Position numbers and translations under genes: made by a program
The notes under the pieces: generated by a model
Seen by the model: the letters and a program-made list of their open reading frames with translations, nothing else
The model's database searches: none
Told to the model about the DNA's origin: nothing
Assembly (NCBI RefSeq): GCF_029504395.1
Contig: NZ_JAQFIF010000003.1
Location: forward strand, 186,001 to 250,000
Reading direction: 5' to 3'
DNA: 64,000 nt
DNA from: Arthrobacter sp. ES3-54
GTDB lineage: Bacteria > Actinomycetota > Actinomycetes > Actinomycetales > Micrococcaceae
Shown here: positions 44,362 through 51,855 of the stretch, in pieces
Position numbering within the stretch: position 1 is the first letter of the stretch
Layout of the letters: the number at the start of each line of letters is the position of its first letter

Positions 44362-44712
44362 ATGACATCGCTGCCTATCCTCGATCCGGCCACGGATGAA
44401 TCTTGCTGCGCCCCGGCAGGAATGCCTGCCCTGAGCGCCGAGGACGCCCAGCAGAGGGCTCTGGTTTTCAAGGCGCTGGCCGATCCGAACCGGCTCCGGC
44501 TGCTCTCCATCGTCAAGGCCGGCGATTCCGGCGAGGCATGCGTCTGCGACCTCACCGAACCCCTGGACCTGGGCCAGCCGACGGTCTCCCACCACCTGAA
44601 AATCCTGGTCGAGGCCGGGCTGCTGCACCGCGAAAAGCGCGGCACCTGGGCCTACTACTCCCTGGTGCCCGGGGCGCTCGAGCAGGCCGCCGGACTCCTG
44701 GCAACCCTGTGA
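44362..44712 (+). CDS. arsR: Arsenite-responsive repressor ArsR
   Basis: A 116-residue ArsR. Cys 15 and Cys 16 (DESCCAPAG) and Cys 60 and Cys 62 (EACVCDLTE, start of the HTH) are candidate As(III) ligands; the first pair matches in position the N-terminal site recalled for C. glutamicum ArsR, the second the E. coli type. DNA-recognition helix is QPTVSHHLKILVEAGL. It binds the ATTGAT dyads at 44327 and probably 42733 and 42769. Its stop overlaps the acetyltransferase start (GTGA). Confidence 0.92.
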   Translation: MTSLPILDPATDESCCAPAGMPALSAEDAQQRALVFKALADPNRLRLLSIVKAGDSGEACVCDLTEPLDLGQPTVSHHLKILVEAGLLHREKRGTWAYYSLVPGALEQAAGLLATL

Positions 44713-45233
44713 CGGCGCCAGAACAGTCTGCGGTCAAGATCCGCTCTATGCGCGAGGGCGACTGGCCAGCCGTCCAGGGGATTTACCGCGAAGGAATCGC
44801 CACCGGCCACGCCACTTTTGAAGCAGACGTGCCGGACTGGGAACGCTTCACCAGTTCCCGGCTCCCCGGCCACCGTCTGGTCGCCGAGGCGCCCGGGGGC
44901 GCGATCCTTGGCTGGGCAGCCGTCTCCGCCGTGTCCGCGCGGCCCGCGTATGCCGGCGTGGTGGAACACTCCGTCTACGTCGCCGAAGAAACCCGCGGCA
45001 GGGGAATCGGAGCCGCACTGCTTCAGGCCCTGGCGGCATCGACCGAGCAATGCGGGATCTGGACCATCCAGGCCAGTGTCTTCCCCGAAAACGAAGCAAG
45101 CTTGAAGCTCCACCTCGCGAACGGATTCGCCGTCGTCGGCCGGCGGGATCGCATCGCCCGCATGAGCTACGGCCCCAGCGCGGGGCAATGGCGGGATACG
45201 GTGCTGATCGAGCGGCGCTCCCCGGTCATCTAG
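44709..45233 (+). CDS. arsN: GNAT acetyltransferase of the ArsN/PAT type
   Basis: A 174-residue GNAT enzyme similar to phosphinothricin acetyltransferases: IRSMREGDWPAVQGIYREGI and TGHATFEADVPDWERF at the N-terminus, EHSVYVAEETRGRGIGAALL with the acetyl-CoA motif, ASVFPENEASLKLHLANGF, and RDRIARM. ArsN1 enzymes in ars operons acetylate arsinothricin, an arsenic-containing antibiotic, or its analogues. The GTG start overlaps arsR by four bases, so expression follows arsenite. The symbol is by context; a general PAT-type role is possible. Confidence 0.75.
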   Translation: MTAPEQSAVKIRSMREGDWPAVQGIYREGIATGHATFEADVPDWERFTSSRLPGHRLVAEAPGGAILGWAAVSAVSARPAYAGVVEHSVYVAEETRGRGIGAALLQALAASTEQCGIWTIQASVFPENEASLKLHLANGFAVVGRRDRIARMSYGPSAGQWRDTVLIERRSPVI

Positions 45234-45326
45234 TACGCCAGGCAGCGCACGCCGGATGGCGGCGATGAATCCGCGGAGAAGTTAGGCGTCCTCAGCCTGC
45301 CTGCCAGCGGGGTTCGTCCCCGGAAG

Positions 45327-45965
45327 CTATTGCGCGCCGGACTGCCGGGGGGACTCCGTGCCGCCGAGCAGCTGGAAGGATGCGCTTTGCTGGGCAAGCC
45401 GGCGCATGGCCAGGAGTACCGGTTCCATCAGGAGCGTCCCGAGAATCACGTGCTGCATCGCGGCCTCGGCCGAATCCGTGGGAACACTTTCGACGTCGGC
45501 CTCCGCGATGTCCTGCATTGCCGCGGCATAGCGGTCCAAGAGCGCCGCCGGCGCATCGAATCCCGCCTCCGAGAGCCCGTGCAGGGCCCTTACCAGGGCG
45601 GCCTGGGTATCGCGGTCGCATGTCTCTGCGCCCCAGCCCCAACGGTCCAGGAGCGTTTGTGCCGAGGAGAGGTCGACGTCGTCCGGCGCGGTCCGGGTGA
45701 CCGCATGGTGCGCGATGCCGAGCAGATCGTGGCCGGACTCCGGCGGGTTTTCCAGGCCAAGCAGTACCTCGCGGGTGGCGCTGACGCTGAGCCCGGCGGT
45801 GCCAATGAGTGCCCGGATCAGCTTCAGCCGCCGCACATGCGAGTCGTCGTAGCGGGCCTGGGTCGCGGAAGTCAGCACGCCGTCGTGAAGCAGTTTCTCC
45901 CGGAGGTAGTACTTGATGGTGGCCACCGGAACATCCGTAGCCGCCGCCAGTTGTGAGATGCGCAA
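45327..45965 (-). CDS. MerR family regulator
   Basis: A 212-residue MerR-type activator. The HTH and wing are at residues 1-70 (MRISQLAAATDVPVATIKYY, then DGVLTSATQARYDDSHVRRL), followed by a coiled-coil region and a helical effector domain of about 120 residues without evident metal Cys sets. TTG 45965 has CAAGGAGA at five bases. It is divergent from the DUF4188 gene 71 bases away, with a MerR-type promoter dyad between. Ligand unknown. Confidence 0.88.
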   Translation of the reverse strand: MRISQLAAATDVPVATIKYYLREKLLHDGVLTSATQARYDDSHVRRLKLIRALIGTAGLSVSATREVLLGLENPPESGHDLLGIAHHAVTRTAPDDVDLSSAQTLLDRWGWGAETCDRDTQAALVRALHGLSEAGFDAPAALLDRYAAAMQDIAEADVESVPTDSAEAAMQHVILGTLLMEPVLLAMRRLAQQSASFQLLGGTESPRQSGAQ

Positions 45966-45974
45966 GGTTTCTCC

Positions 45975-46005
45975 TTGACTTAGATAGTGGCACTCGCCAA
46001 TATTG
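45975..46005 (+). promoter_or_regulatory. MerR-type promoter with long spacer and dyad
   Basis: TTGACT (45975-45980) could be a -35 element with a weak -10 (ATATTG, 46000-46005) at 19 bases, the extended spacing normal for MerR-controlled promoters. TAGTGGC (45985-45991) and GCCAATA (45996-46002) form a near-perfect dyad inside the spacer. Confidence 0.55.
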
Positions 46006-46036
46006 GGGAGTAACGGTATCTAGTTAGGAGAAAAGT

Positions 46037-46513
46037 ATGGCACGCATCAATGCTGGACGTTTCACCCACCGCCATTCCGGTGATTTGGTGGTCTTCCTCA
46101 TCGGCATGCGCATCAACAGTCCCTGGCGTCCGGATCTGTGGCTGCCGGTGTTTTTTGCTATGCCCCGGATGCTGACCGAACTCTTCAAGGAGCCGGGTTC
46201 CGGCCTTCTTGGTTTTCGATTTGCCCTCGGAGCCGGCGGGCCGGTCATCGTGCAGTACTGGGACTCGCTGGACAAGCTGTATGCGTACGCGAGTGCGCCC
46301 GAATCCGAGCACAGGCCGGCGTGGACTGCCTTCAACCGCCAGGCAAGAAAGGCCCCCAAAGCCGTCGGCATCTGGCACGAGACATTCCAGGTGAGCCGGG
46401 CCGAGAGCATGTACGTCTCGATGCCTACCGAGGGTCTCGCGCAGGCCACAGAGCTAGTGCCCGTCGGGCCCGGAAGCCATCGCGCGAAGGACCGGCTGTC
46501 TAAGCCCCGCTGA
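46037..46513 (+). CDS. DUF4188 family protein
   Basis: A 158-residue protein with the DUF4188 pattern: MARINAGRFTHRHSGDLVVF, INSPWRPDLWLPVFFAMPRM, GFRFALGAGGPVIVQYWDS and HETFQVSRAESMYVSMPTEG. These dimeric ferredoxin-like-fold proteins are sometimes called monooxygenase-like, but their reaction is not known. ATG preceded by TTAGGAG. Paired with the divergent MerR regulator, it probably responds to a drug or organic solvent signal. Confidence 0.85.
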   Translation: MARINAGRFTHRHSGDLVVFLIGMRINSPWRPDLWLPVFFAMPRMLTELFKEPGSGLLGFRFALGAGGPVIVQYWDSLDKLYAYASAPESEHRPAWTAFNRQARKAPKAVGIWHETFQVSRAESMYVSMPTEGLAQATELVPVGPGSHRAKDRLSKPR

Positions 46514-46533
46514 TGATGCCGCGCCGGCCCTTC

Positions 46534-46764
46534 CTAGCCTAGGAGCATGTTTTTCTGCCGCGGCTTCACAATCGAGTTCTGTCCGCAGTTGGAGCAGGTG
46601 ATGTTGAAGGCTTTGGAGGTCGTGAAGACGGGGATGAAAAACAGGGTGAATTTGGTGGCGCGTTCTTGCAGTCGATGCTGGACGAATTGGTGGCAGTACT
46701 GGCACGTTGCCATCCGTTCGGGAAGGCCGCGCAGCGCCGTCTTGAGGCCGAGGAGGAGAAACAT
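46534..46764 (-). CDS. Zinc-ribbon membrane-associated small protein
   Basis: A 76-residue protein with two Cys pairs (CQYCHQF near residue 21 and CSNCGQN near residue 57) forming a probable zinc ribbon, separated by a hydrophobic run KFTLFFIPVFTTSK. Similar small actinobacterial proteins with C-x2-C...TLFFIPLF...C-x2-C are common but uncharacterised. ATG 46764 lies 28 bases after the TetR stop, so they are likely co-transcribed. No target of regulation is clear beyond it. Confidence 0.7.
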   Translation of the reverse strand: MFLLLGLKTALRGLPERMATCQYCHQFVQHRLQERATKFTLFFIPVFTTSKAFNITCSNCGQNSIVKPRQKNMLLG

Positions 46765-46792
46765 GGCGGATCCTTTCAAGGGAATTTCCGGA

Positions 46793-47506
46793 TCAAGGTT
46801 TGGCCGAGGCTCCCGGTAGCGGGAGGTGGGCTGCCAGGCCCGAAAGCAGGATGTTGATTCCTTCATCCAGTTCGGCCATCCCGTCGTAGTCGGCAAGGAC
46901 AGGGGCGAGCGCGCGGAGGCGGGGGAAATCCTTCGGTGGCAATCGGTGCAGACCCAGGCGGAGAAGGGCCTCGTTTTCGTCGGGGTCGACGACGAATTCC
47001 TGCAGTTCGTTGAGGATGTGCCCGTAGAGGTATCCGTAGTAGGCGCGGTAGACGTGCAGGGCGTCAACAGGTGCGAACCCGGCGTCGATCAGCAGGGACA
47101 GGATCTGCTCCAGCGGCCGCAGCGTTCCCAGCGGCCGCAGGCCCAGCGGTGTTGAAAGGGGGCGGGTCACGAGGAGGGGCACGACGTTGGGGTGCCGGAG
47201 CGCCAGGAGCCGCAGATCGTGGGCAATGCGCCGGAGCTGCGCCTGCCAGTCGGGGTCATCGGGAATGATGGCCAGTTCATTCAGGACGAGTTCTGAGACT
47301 CCGTCCAGAAGTGCCGCACGGTTGTCGGCGTAGCGGTACAGGCTCATGGGATCCCGCCCGAGTTGCTGCCCGAGCCGGCGCATGGTGAGGGCGTCGAGCC
47401 CTTCGGAGTCCACCAGTGCCAGCGCCGCGGACAGCACAAGCTCCCGGCTGAGCCGGGTCTTCTTGGCGGGCGTCGGTGGGGGCACCGGATGCTCTTCGGG
47501 CGACAT
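46793..47506 (-). CDS. TetR family regulator
   Basis: A 237-residue TetR-type repressor. The N-terminal HTH (about residues 17-60) contains LSRELVLSAALALVDSEGLD, MRRLGQQLGRDPMSLYRYAD; the C-terminal ligand domain is of the TetR_C/tetracycline-like helical type (VPLLVTRPLSTPLGLRPLG). ATG 47506 gives a start right before a Pro-rich N-terminal tail; a GTG at 47539 would add 11 residues. Dyads at 47570-47599 are the probable operator. The zinc-ribbon gene follows; the true target may also be elsewhere. Confidence 0.85.
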   Translation of the reverse strand: MSPEEHPVPPPTPAKKTRLSRELVLSAALALVDSEGLDALTMRRLGQQLGRDPMSLYRYADNRAALLDGVSELVLNELAIIPDDPDWQAQLRRIAHDLRLLALRHPNVVPLLVTRPLSTPLGLRPLGTLRPLEQILSLLIDAGFAPVDALHVYRAYYGYLYGHILNELQEFVVDPDENEALLRLGLHRLPPKDFPRLRALAPVLADYDGMAELDEGINILLSGLAAHLPLPGASAKP

Positions 47507-47569
47507 GGCGTTCCGTTCGGCTCGGTGTGGACTAGTCACATTTCAAGGTAATTAGCTGGTTGCTTAATG

Positions 47570-47599
47570 TGTAGTCTACGCCTACAGTCTACATTGTAG
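47570..47599. promoter_or_regulatory. TetR operator candidate
   Basis: TGTAG-TCTACGC-CTACA (47570-47586) overlaps a second dyad, CTACA-GTCTACAT-TGTAG (47582-47599). The TGTAG/CTACA word appears on alternating strands three times in 30 bases, 65-90 bases before the TetR gene. Confidence 0.55.
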
Positions 47600-47656
47600 A
47601 GAAGTTGTTTTGACTGGTTCCGCAACACGTGGACTCCCAGCTCAACAGCGCTTTAT

Positions 47657-47688
47657 CCCCGGATCTGCGGTGACGCAGCAGTCCGGGG
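47657..47688. terminator. Strong hairpin upstream of the small-gene cluster
   Basis: CCCCGGA (47657-47663) pairs with TCCGGGG (47682-47688), with an inner CTGCG/CGCAG stem. It lies about 90 bases before the first small gene, in the 272-base gap after the TetR gene. It could be a terminator for upstream transcripts or a leader structure. Confidence 0.5.
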
Positions 47689-47778
47689 TTATGCTTCAGG
47701 GCCCCGTGCACGGCCTGGATGCTTAGCTGCTGTAGCCACATGGCGGCACAAAATGCACCGCGAGGAAGCGAGCCAATC

Positions 47779-48036
47779 ATGGCAACTTCTCAATACGACC
47801 AATTCCTGCAGGAAGCCACCACCCAAGACCCCGCATCCGACCACGCCCTGGGCAGGGACTGCCTCTACGGCCTGTACACCAGCTGGTGCTTCCTTAGCCA
47901 GGCCACGCCCCGACCCGAAGATGCCTTCTGGGCGGCCATGAAAGAGATGCAGATCCATCCCAAGCGCAACGGCCTCCGCATGAAAGGACCGGCCGCTGCG
48001 GACTACATCCTGGCCAGCTACCCGGGCTTGGTCTGA
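47779..48036 (+). CDS. Small protein, primase-associated winged-helix-like
   Basis: An 85-residue acidic-to-neutral protein starting MATSQYDQFLQEATTQD. The pattern LYGLYTSWCFLSQATPRPED followed by FWAAMKEMQ resembles the C-terminal winged-helix segment found after viral and phage D5-type primase-helicases, but the match is by eye. Starts with GAGGAAG upstream at slightly long spacing. First of three tiny genes separated by 5 and 9 bases, likely one transcript. Unknown function; a remnant or accessory of a mobile element is possible. Confidence 0.6.
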   Translation: MATSQYDQFLQEATTQDPASDHALGRDCLYGLYTSWCFLSQATPRPEDAFWAAMKEMQIHPKRNGLRMKGPAAADYILASYPGLV

Positions 48037-48041
48037 CCCGG

Positions 48042-48284
48042 ATGACAATCACGTCAAGCACGTACCTGCCCCGGGACGCCCACCAGCCCCGAGGCCGCCG
48101 GCCATGGTGCGCGACATGCGACACAGACCGCCACCTCCTCCTTGACTCCGTCACCACGATGAATCCGCAGCGGGAAACCCTCGCGGCCGCCATCAGCTGC
48201 ACAAACTGCGGCAGCTCGCACGTGATGGCTACCACAGCGGCATTTCTCGCAGCCATCCCGGGTCTGTATCCAACTAGATATTAG
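48042..48284 (+). CDS. Small zinc-ribbon-like protein
   Basis: An 80-residue protein with two C-x2-C pairs: WCATCDTDRH near residue 23 and SCTNCGSSH near residue 53. The rest is polar. ATG 48042 lies five bases after the previous stop. The arrangement suggests a zinc ribbon for nucleic-acid or protein contact. Not recognised as a known family. Confidence 0.6.
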   Translation: MTITSSTYLPRDAHQPRGRRPWCATCDTDRHLLLDSVTTMNPQRETLAAAISCTNCGSSHVMATTAAFLAAIPGLYPTRY

Positions 48285-48293
48285 GGGCACGCC

Positions 48294-48446
48294 GTGACCA
48301 ACCACAGCACACCCACCGCCGCGCACTCCGCGGCCCACAATCACCAACCCGGGCTTATGGACATGGATCTGTCCCCGCAGGGACTTGCGGACGCCCCGGC
48401 GAACGAAATCGACGCCGACAGCCTCGTCTACACCGGCAACAGCTAA
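48294..48446 (+). CDS. 50-residue small protein, unknown
   Basis: A 50-codon frame, GTG start at 48294 with TAGGGG upstream, nine bases after the previous gene. The N-terminus is His/Ala-rich (VTNHSTPTAAHSAAHNHQPG) and the C-terminus acidic (NEIDADSLVYTGNS). Codon third positions are mostly G or C, supporting coding. No family recognised. Confidence 0.45.
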   Translation: MTNHSTPTAAHSAAHNHQPGLMDMDLSPQGLADAPANEIDADSLVYTGNS

Positions 48447-48463
48447 ACGAGTCAGTTGTTGCG

Positions 48464-49327
48464 TTACGCGGCGGGAATCCGGACGGCCGTGCCGCTGACC
48501 ACTATTCCGCCGGCAGCGGGAATGTCCACTGTCAGTAGGCCCGGGCGGCCGACGTGCCGTCCCTGGTGGATCAAAACCCTCGCCGGGGGCTCGACCAGGC
48601 CCAGGATTCGCAGGTAGGCGCCCACCGCCGCCGCGGCGGCCCCTGTTGCGGGGTCCTCGGTGATGGCTCCCACGGGGAACAGATTCCGGGCTTCGAATTC
48701 ACCATCTGCCATCCGGTGCAGGACGGCTACCGTTGCGGCCCAGCCCTGAGCGTCCATGAGCTGGCGCACCGCCTCCGGCTCAAAGCCAAAGGAATCGAAA
48801 AGGTTGCGGTCGGCAAGGACCAGCACCGGATGCCAGTTCCCCGAATACGCGATCCGCGGCGGATAGGCGGGGTCGAGATCCGCCAACGCGACGCCGATCA
48901 AGCCGAGCAGTTCAGCCAGGACGTCGTCGTCGAATGCGGCCAGCTGTGGCTCCACGGCGGTGAACGACGCGGTGATGTCGGCGCCGTCGCCCGCTGTTGC
49001 GATGACGACGGGGCCGACAGGGGTGTCGAAGGTGAAGGATCCTGCCCCGTCGCGTGCGCTCAGCGCAACGGCCAGCGCAATCGTCGCATGGCCACAGAAT
49101 GGCACCTCCGCGATCGGCGAGAAGTACCGAACCCGGCTCCGGCGCGGATCCCCGTCGACGCCGGGCTCCGTCACAAAGGCGGTTTCGGCGTACCCGACGG
49201 CGGCCGCCACGGCCAGCATTCCGGCATCGTCCATGTGGCTGGCATCCAGGACCAGGCCGGCAGGATTGCCGCCGTAAGGCGTCGTGGCAAAGGCCGCATA
49301 ACGGAGGACTTCGGGGGAGTTTTCCAT
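48464..49327 (-). CDS. PhzF family isomerase
   Basis: A 287-residue PhzF/epimerase-fold protein. Conserved blocks are TTPYGGNPAGLVLDA, VGYAETAFVTEPG with the catalytic Glu, EVPFCGHATIALAVAL, and GAITEDPATGAAAAAVGAYL. PhzF catalyses isomerisation in phenazine synthesis, but most homologues act on unknown substrates. ATG 49327 follows GAGG; a longer frame to 49399 is Arg/Trp-rich and unlikely. No phenazine genes are nearby, so a general metabolic role is probable. Confidence 0.88.
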   Translation of the reverse strand: MENSPEVLRYAAFATTPYGGNPAGLVLDASHMDDAGMLAVAAAVGYAETAFVTEPGVDGDPRRSRVRYFSPIAEVPFCGHATIALAVALSARDGAGSFTFDTPVGPVVIATAGDGADITASFTAVEPQLAAFDDDVLAELLGLIGVALADLDPAYPPRIAYSGNWHPVLVLADRNLFDSFGFEPEAVRQLMDAQGWAATVAVLHRMADGEFEARNLFPVGAITEDPATGAAAAAVGAYLRILGLVEPPARVLIHQGRHVGRPGLLTVDIPAAGGIVVSGTAVRIPAA

Positions 49328-49443
49328 ACCCCGATCCTCCCATGTCCAGCCGCCGCGGCAGCGGTGATCCCGTAACGCTGGGACGGGAAATGCGGTCACG
49401 GTTGGTTTCGCCCGGCCGCGCGTTCCTCACCGTTCGAAACGGC

Positions 49444-49821
49444 TCAGGCGAGGTTTTCCTTGAGCAGGGCGCGGTGTTCGATCGCGGCTTCCCGGTGGAG
49501 TGCCCGGCCGGCGTCAGTGAGTTCCAGAAAGAGTGAGCGCCGGTCATCTTCGCAGGAGTGGCGGGAAACGAGTCCGGCCTTGTCGAGCCGATCCACCACC
49601 TTGGACATGGCGCTCTGGGTCATGGGGGTGCGCTCACCGAGCTGCTTCATCCGGCACGCTGCGTCTTCGCTTTCGGCCACGAGATCCAGGATTTCAAACT
49701 CGGTCAGGCCGATGTTGAAGCGCGACTCCAGGGCGCGGTCGATCGCCCCGGCGGTGCGGAAGTACGTGGTCTGGATGCTGCGCCATTGCTCAACCAGCTG
49801 GCGGTCCTGCGGTGTTGCCAT
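49444..49821 (-). CDS. MarR family regulator
   Basis: A 125-residue MarR-type repressor with winged-helix core: FEILDLVAESEDAACRMKQL, MTQSAMSKVVDRLDKAGLVS and RSLFLELTDAGRALHREAA. ATG 49821 chosen; a TTG two codons earlier is an alternative. The divergent neighbour is a DHA2 drug pump with its ATG 85 bases away and a palindrome between, so it very probably represses that pump and itself. Confidence 0.9.
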   Translation of the reverse strand: MATPQDRQLVEQWRSIQTTYFRTAGAIDRALESRFNIGLTEFEILDLVAESEDAACRMKQLGERTPMTQSAMSKVVDRLDKAGLVSRHSCEDDRRSLFLELTDAGRALHREAAIEHRALLKENLA

Positions 49822-49872
49822 GCCCAAATTCTAGTTCATGACGAATTAAAAGTCCACGTCATAATATTCCTT

Positions 49873-49885
49873 GTCATTCAATGAC
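49873..49885. promoter_or_regulatory. MarR operator candidate
   Basis: GTCATT-C-AATGAC, a perfect 13-base palindrome, lies centrally between the marR-type gene and the pump gene. Further GTCAT words at 49856, 49888 and 49902 surround it. A weak -10 (TATAAG, 49892-49897) follows. Confidence 0.7.
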
Positions 49886-49905
49886 GTGTCATATAAGTTG
49901 GTGTC

Positions 49906-51384
49906 ATGACCTCAACTTCCACTCTTGAAAGACCTGCCGGCGAACGGCTTACTCCCGTCCGCTGGACGCGTGCGCAGTGGATGCTTCTCCTGGTCCTGTG
50001 CACCGTTCTGGCGCTCGACGCGCTGGACGTATCCATGGTCGGCGTGGCCCTGCCCTCGATCGGCACCGAACTCCGTCTGGGAACGGAGTCGCTCCAGTGG
50101 ATCGTCTCCGCCTACGTGCTCGGTTACGGAAGTCTGCTCCTGTTGGGCGGCCGGATGGCGGACCTCCTCGGCCGGCGGCGCATCTTCCTGATCGCGCTCA
50201 GCGTCTTCGCCGCAGCTTCCTTGCTCGGCGGTCTGGTGGATGACCCCGCCCTGCTGATCGGCACCCGCTTCCTCAAGGGCCTGGCTGCCGCGTTCACCGC
50301 TCCCGCCGGTTTCTCCATCATCACCACCAACTTCGCGGAAGGCCGCGAACGCAACCGCGCGGTGTCCATCTTCACCACGTTCGGCGCCAGCGGTTTCTCG
50401 CTCGGGCTGGTGGTCGGAGGCCTGATGACGGCCATGAGTTGGCGCTGGACCTTCCTGGTCTCGGTACCGGTGGCGGTCGCCGTCGTGCTTCTTGGCCTGA
50501 AATACATCCCCCGGGACAACGCCGCCAGCAGGGCCGAAGGCAGCAATCAGGACAGCGGGCATGACCTCTGGGGCGCCGTCACCCTCGCCGCCGGCATGCT
50601 GGGCCTGGTGTACACGCTCGTTGCGGCGCCCGGGAACGGCTGGGGATCTGTGGCAACTATCGCCGGATTCGTGGCCTCCGCAGCGGTGCTGGCAGCCTTC
50701 GCGGTGATCGAGAACCACGTCAGGCACCCCTTGATCAGGTTCAGCATCCTCAGGGAAGGTTGGGTGGCGCGGGCGAACCTCAGCGCCGTGGGGTTGTTCG
50801 GCTCATATTTGAGTTTCCAGTTCATCCTCACGCTCTACCTGCAGTCGGTGCTGGGATGGAGCCCCCTCGGCATGGCCCTGGCGCTTCTTCCCACGGGCCT
50901 GCTGGTGGCCTCGAGCGCACCTTTCGCGGACCGGCTCATCGACAAATTTGGCGCCCCGCTGCTGATCCGGACCGGTTTGGCCTCGCTGGCACTCGGCTAT
51001 CTCCTGTTCCTGCGGGTAGGCACCTCGCCGAACTACGTGACGGACATCCTACCCTCAGTTCTGCTGCTGGGCGTCGGCTTCGCCCTGGCCTTCCCGTCAA
51101 TCAACGTCCAGGCCACCGCGGGCATCCGGAATGCTGAACAGGGTCTGGCGGCCGGCCTGATCCAGACCAGCACCCAGGTGGGCGCCGCACTGGTTCTCGC
51201 CGTCACCACCGCCATGGTCAGCGGTCACGGGAACTCGTCCGGCGGGGGCGCCAGCGTGGATGCGGGGGCAATGCTGGAGCAGTATCGCCCGGGCCTGATC
51301 CTGAGCGCGGCGGTGGCACTAGCAGCCCTGCTCATCGCCGCGGCGCCCACACGGAGCCGGAAACGGGTGGCAGCAGCTCACTGA
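49906..51384 (+). CDS. DHA2-family multidrug MFS transporter (EmrB/QacA type)
   Basis: A 492-residue transporter with about 14 hydrophobic spans. LDALDVSMVGVALPSIGTEL in span 1 (the D-x-T/S-V-V-x-VALP motif), GGRMADLLGRRRIFL in loop 2-3, and the antiporter motif area GASGFSLGLVVGGLM in span 5 mark the 14-span drug:proton antiporters. Starts with ATG 49906 with no clear SD upstream. Controlled by the divergent MarR. Downstream a strong terminator (51407-51438) ends the unit. Confidence 0.92.
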   Translation: MTSTSTLERPAGERLTPVRWTRAQWMLLLVLCTVLALDALDVSMVGVALPSIGTELRLGTESLQWIVSAYVLGYGSLLLLGGRMADLLGRRRIFLIALSVFAAASLLGGLVDDPALLIGTRFLKGLAAAFTAPAGFSIITTNFAEGRERNRAVSIFTTFGASGFSLGLVVGGLMTAMSWRWTFLVSVPVAVAVVLLGLKYIPRDNAASRAEGSNQDSGHDLWGAVTLAAGMLGLVYTLVAAPGNGWGSVATIAGFVASAAVLAAFAVIENHVRHPLIRFSILREGWVARANLSAVGLFGSYLSFQFILTLYLQSVLGWSPLGMALALLPTGLLVASSAPFADRLIDKFGAPLLIRTGLASLALGYLLFLRVGTSPNYVTDILPSVLLLGVGFALAFPSINVQATAGIRNAEQGLAAGLIQTSTQVGAALVLAVTTAMVSGHGNSSGGGASVDAGAMLEQYRPGLILSAAVALAALLIAAAPTRSRKRVAAAH

Positions 51385-51406
51385 ACCGCCTGGTCGTGAC
51401 TTCCAA

Positions 51407-51438
51407 CCAGAGCCCTTGGCCTAGGCCGAGGGCTCTGG
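51407..51438. terminator. Terminator after the DHA2 pump gene
   Basis: A 32-base hairpin with 15-base arms having one mismatch (CCAGAGCCCT at left, AGGGCTCTGG at right) and a TA centre, 22 bases after the stop. The T-run is weak. Confidence 0.7.
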
Positions 51439-51547
51439 TGCGCCGTGCCCGAGCCGCCGTGCTGGGCTAAACGGCGAGCGTCTACGGAGCGACAAGCCGG
51501 TGAACGGCCGGCAACTCAAAAAATAAAGCATATTTTTTTGAAACATT

Positions 51548-51566
51548 TGACTCAAAATCTGAGTCA
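51548..51566. promoter_or_regulatory. Inverted repeat TGACTCA-N5-TGAGTCA
   Basis: Perfect seven-base inverted repeat (51548-51554 and 51560-51566) with an AAATC spacer, just after the A/T-rich block upstream of levansucrase. A bound regulator is likely; its family is not identified. Confidence 0.55.
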
Positions 51567-51589
51567 TGGCACGCGCGCGCAAAATGTTG

Positions 51590-51603
51590 TGCAAGCGCTT
51601 ACA
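51590..51603. promoter_or_regulatory. LacI/CcpA-like operator
   Basis: TGCAAGCGCTTACA is a 14-base CG-centred dyad with one mismatch, close to the general LacI-family consensus (TGTAAGCGCTTACA). It is about 253 bases upstream of the levansucrase ATG. It differs from the CAAAACGTTTTG sites of the fructan LacI gene at 62185-63207, so another regulator is implied. Confidence 0.5.
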
Positions 51604-51855
51604 TGGCTCACGTTTTGGGCCTCTTTCGTGTCGGAAATGTGGTTTTGAATCCTCGCCAGCACTGTCTACGGTGATGAACGTCCGGGAAATCAGAACCCTC
51701 CCGGGCCACCAGGCGGGGCCCTACCGAGGTCCCGCCCCTCGACACGATGGCGTCCTCGATGACGCCTGCGGTGTCAGCGGGGCTGCCGGAGTTTCGGGGA
51801 ATGAGGGCATACGCCCGTCTTCCACGAATGGTCTCACTCCGCGAGAAGAGCAAAA

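Larger units (their letters stand above)
51439..51855 (+). other. Levansucrase promoter and long leader
   Basis: Gene-free 417-base interval. It has an A/T-rich block (AAAAAATAAAGCATATTTTTTT, given here only as positions 51518-51540), two regulator-like dyads (51548-51566 and 51590-51603) and a leader hairpin GGCGGGGCC/GGTCCCGCC (51712-51736) before the levansucrase ATG at 51856. Short frames in it look spurious. It probably holds a regulated promoter and a structured 5' untranslated region. Confidence 0.6.
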
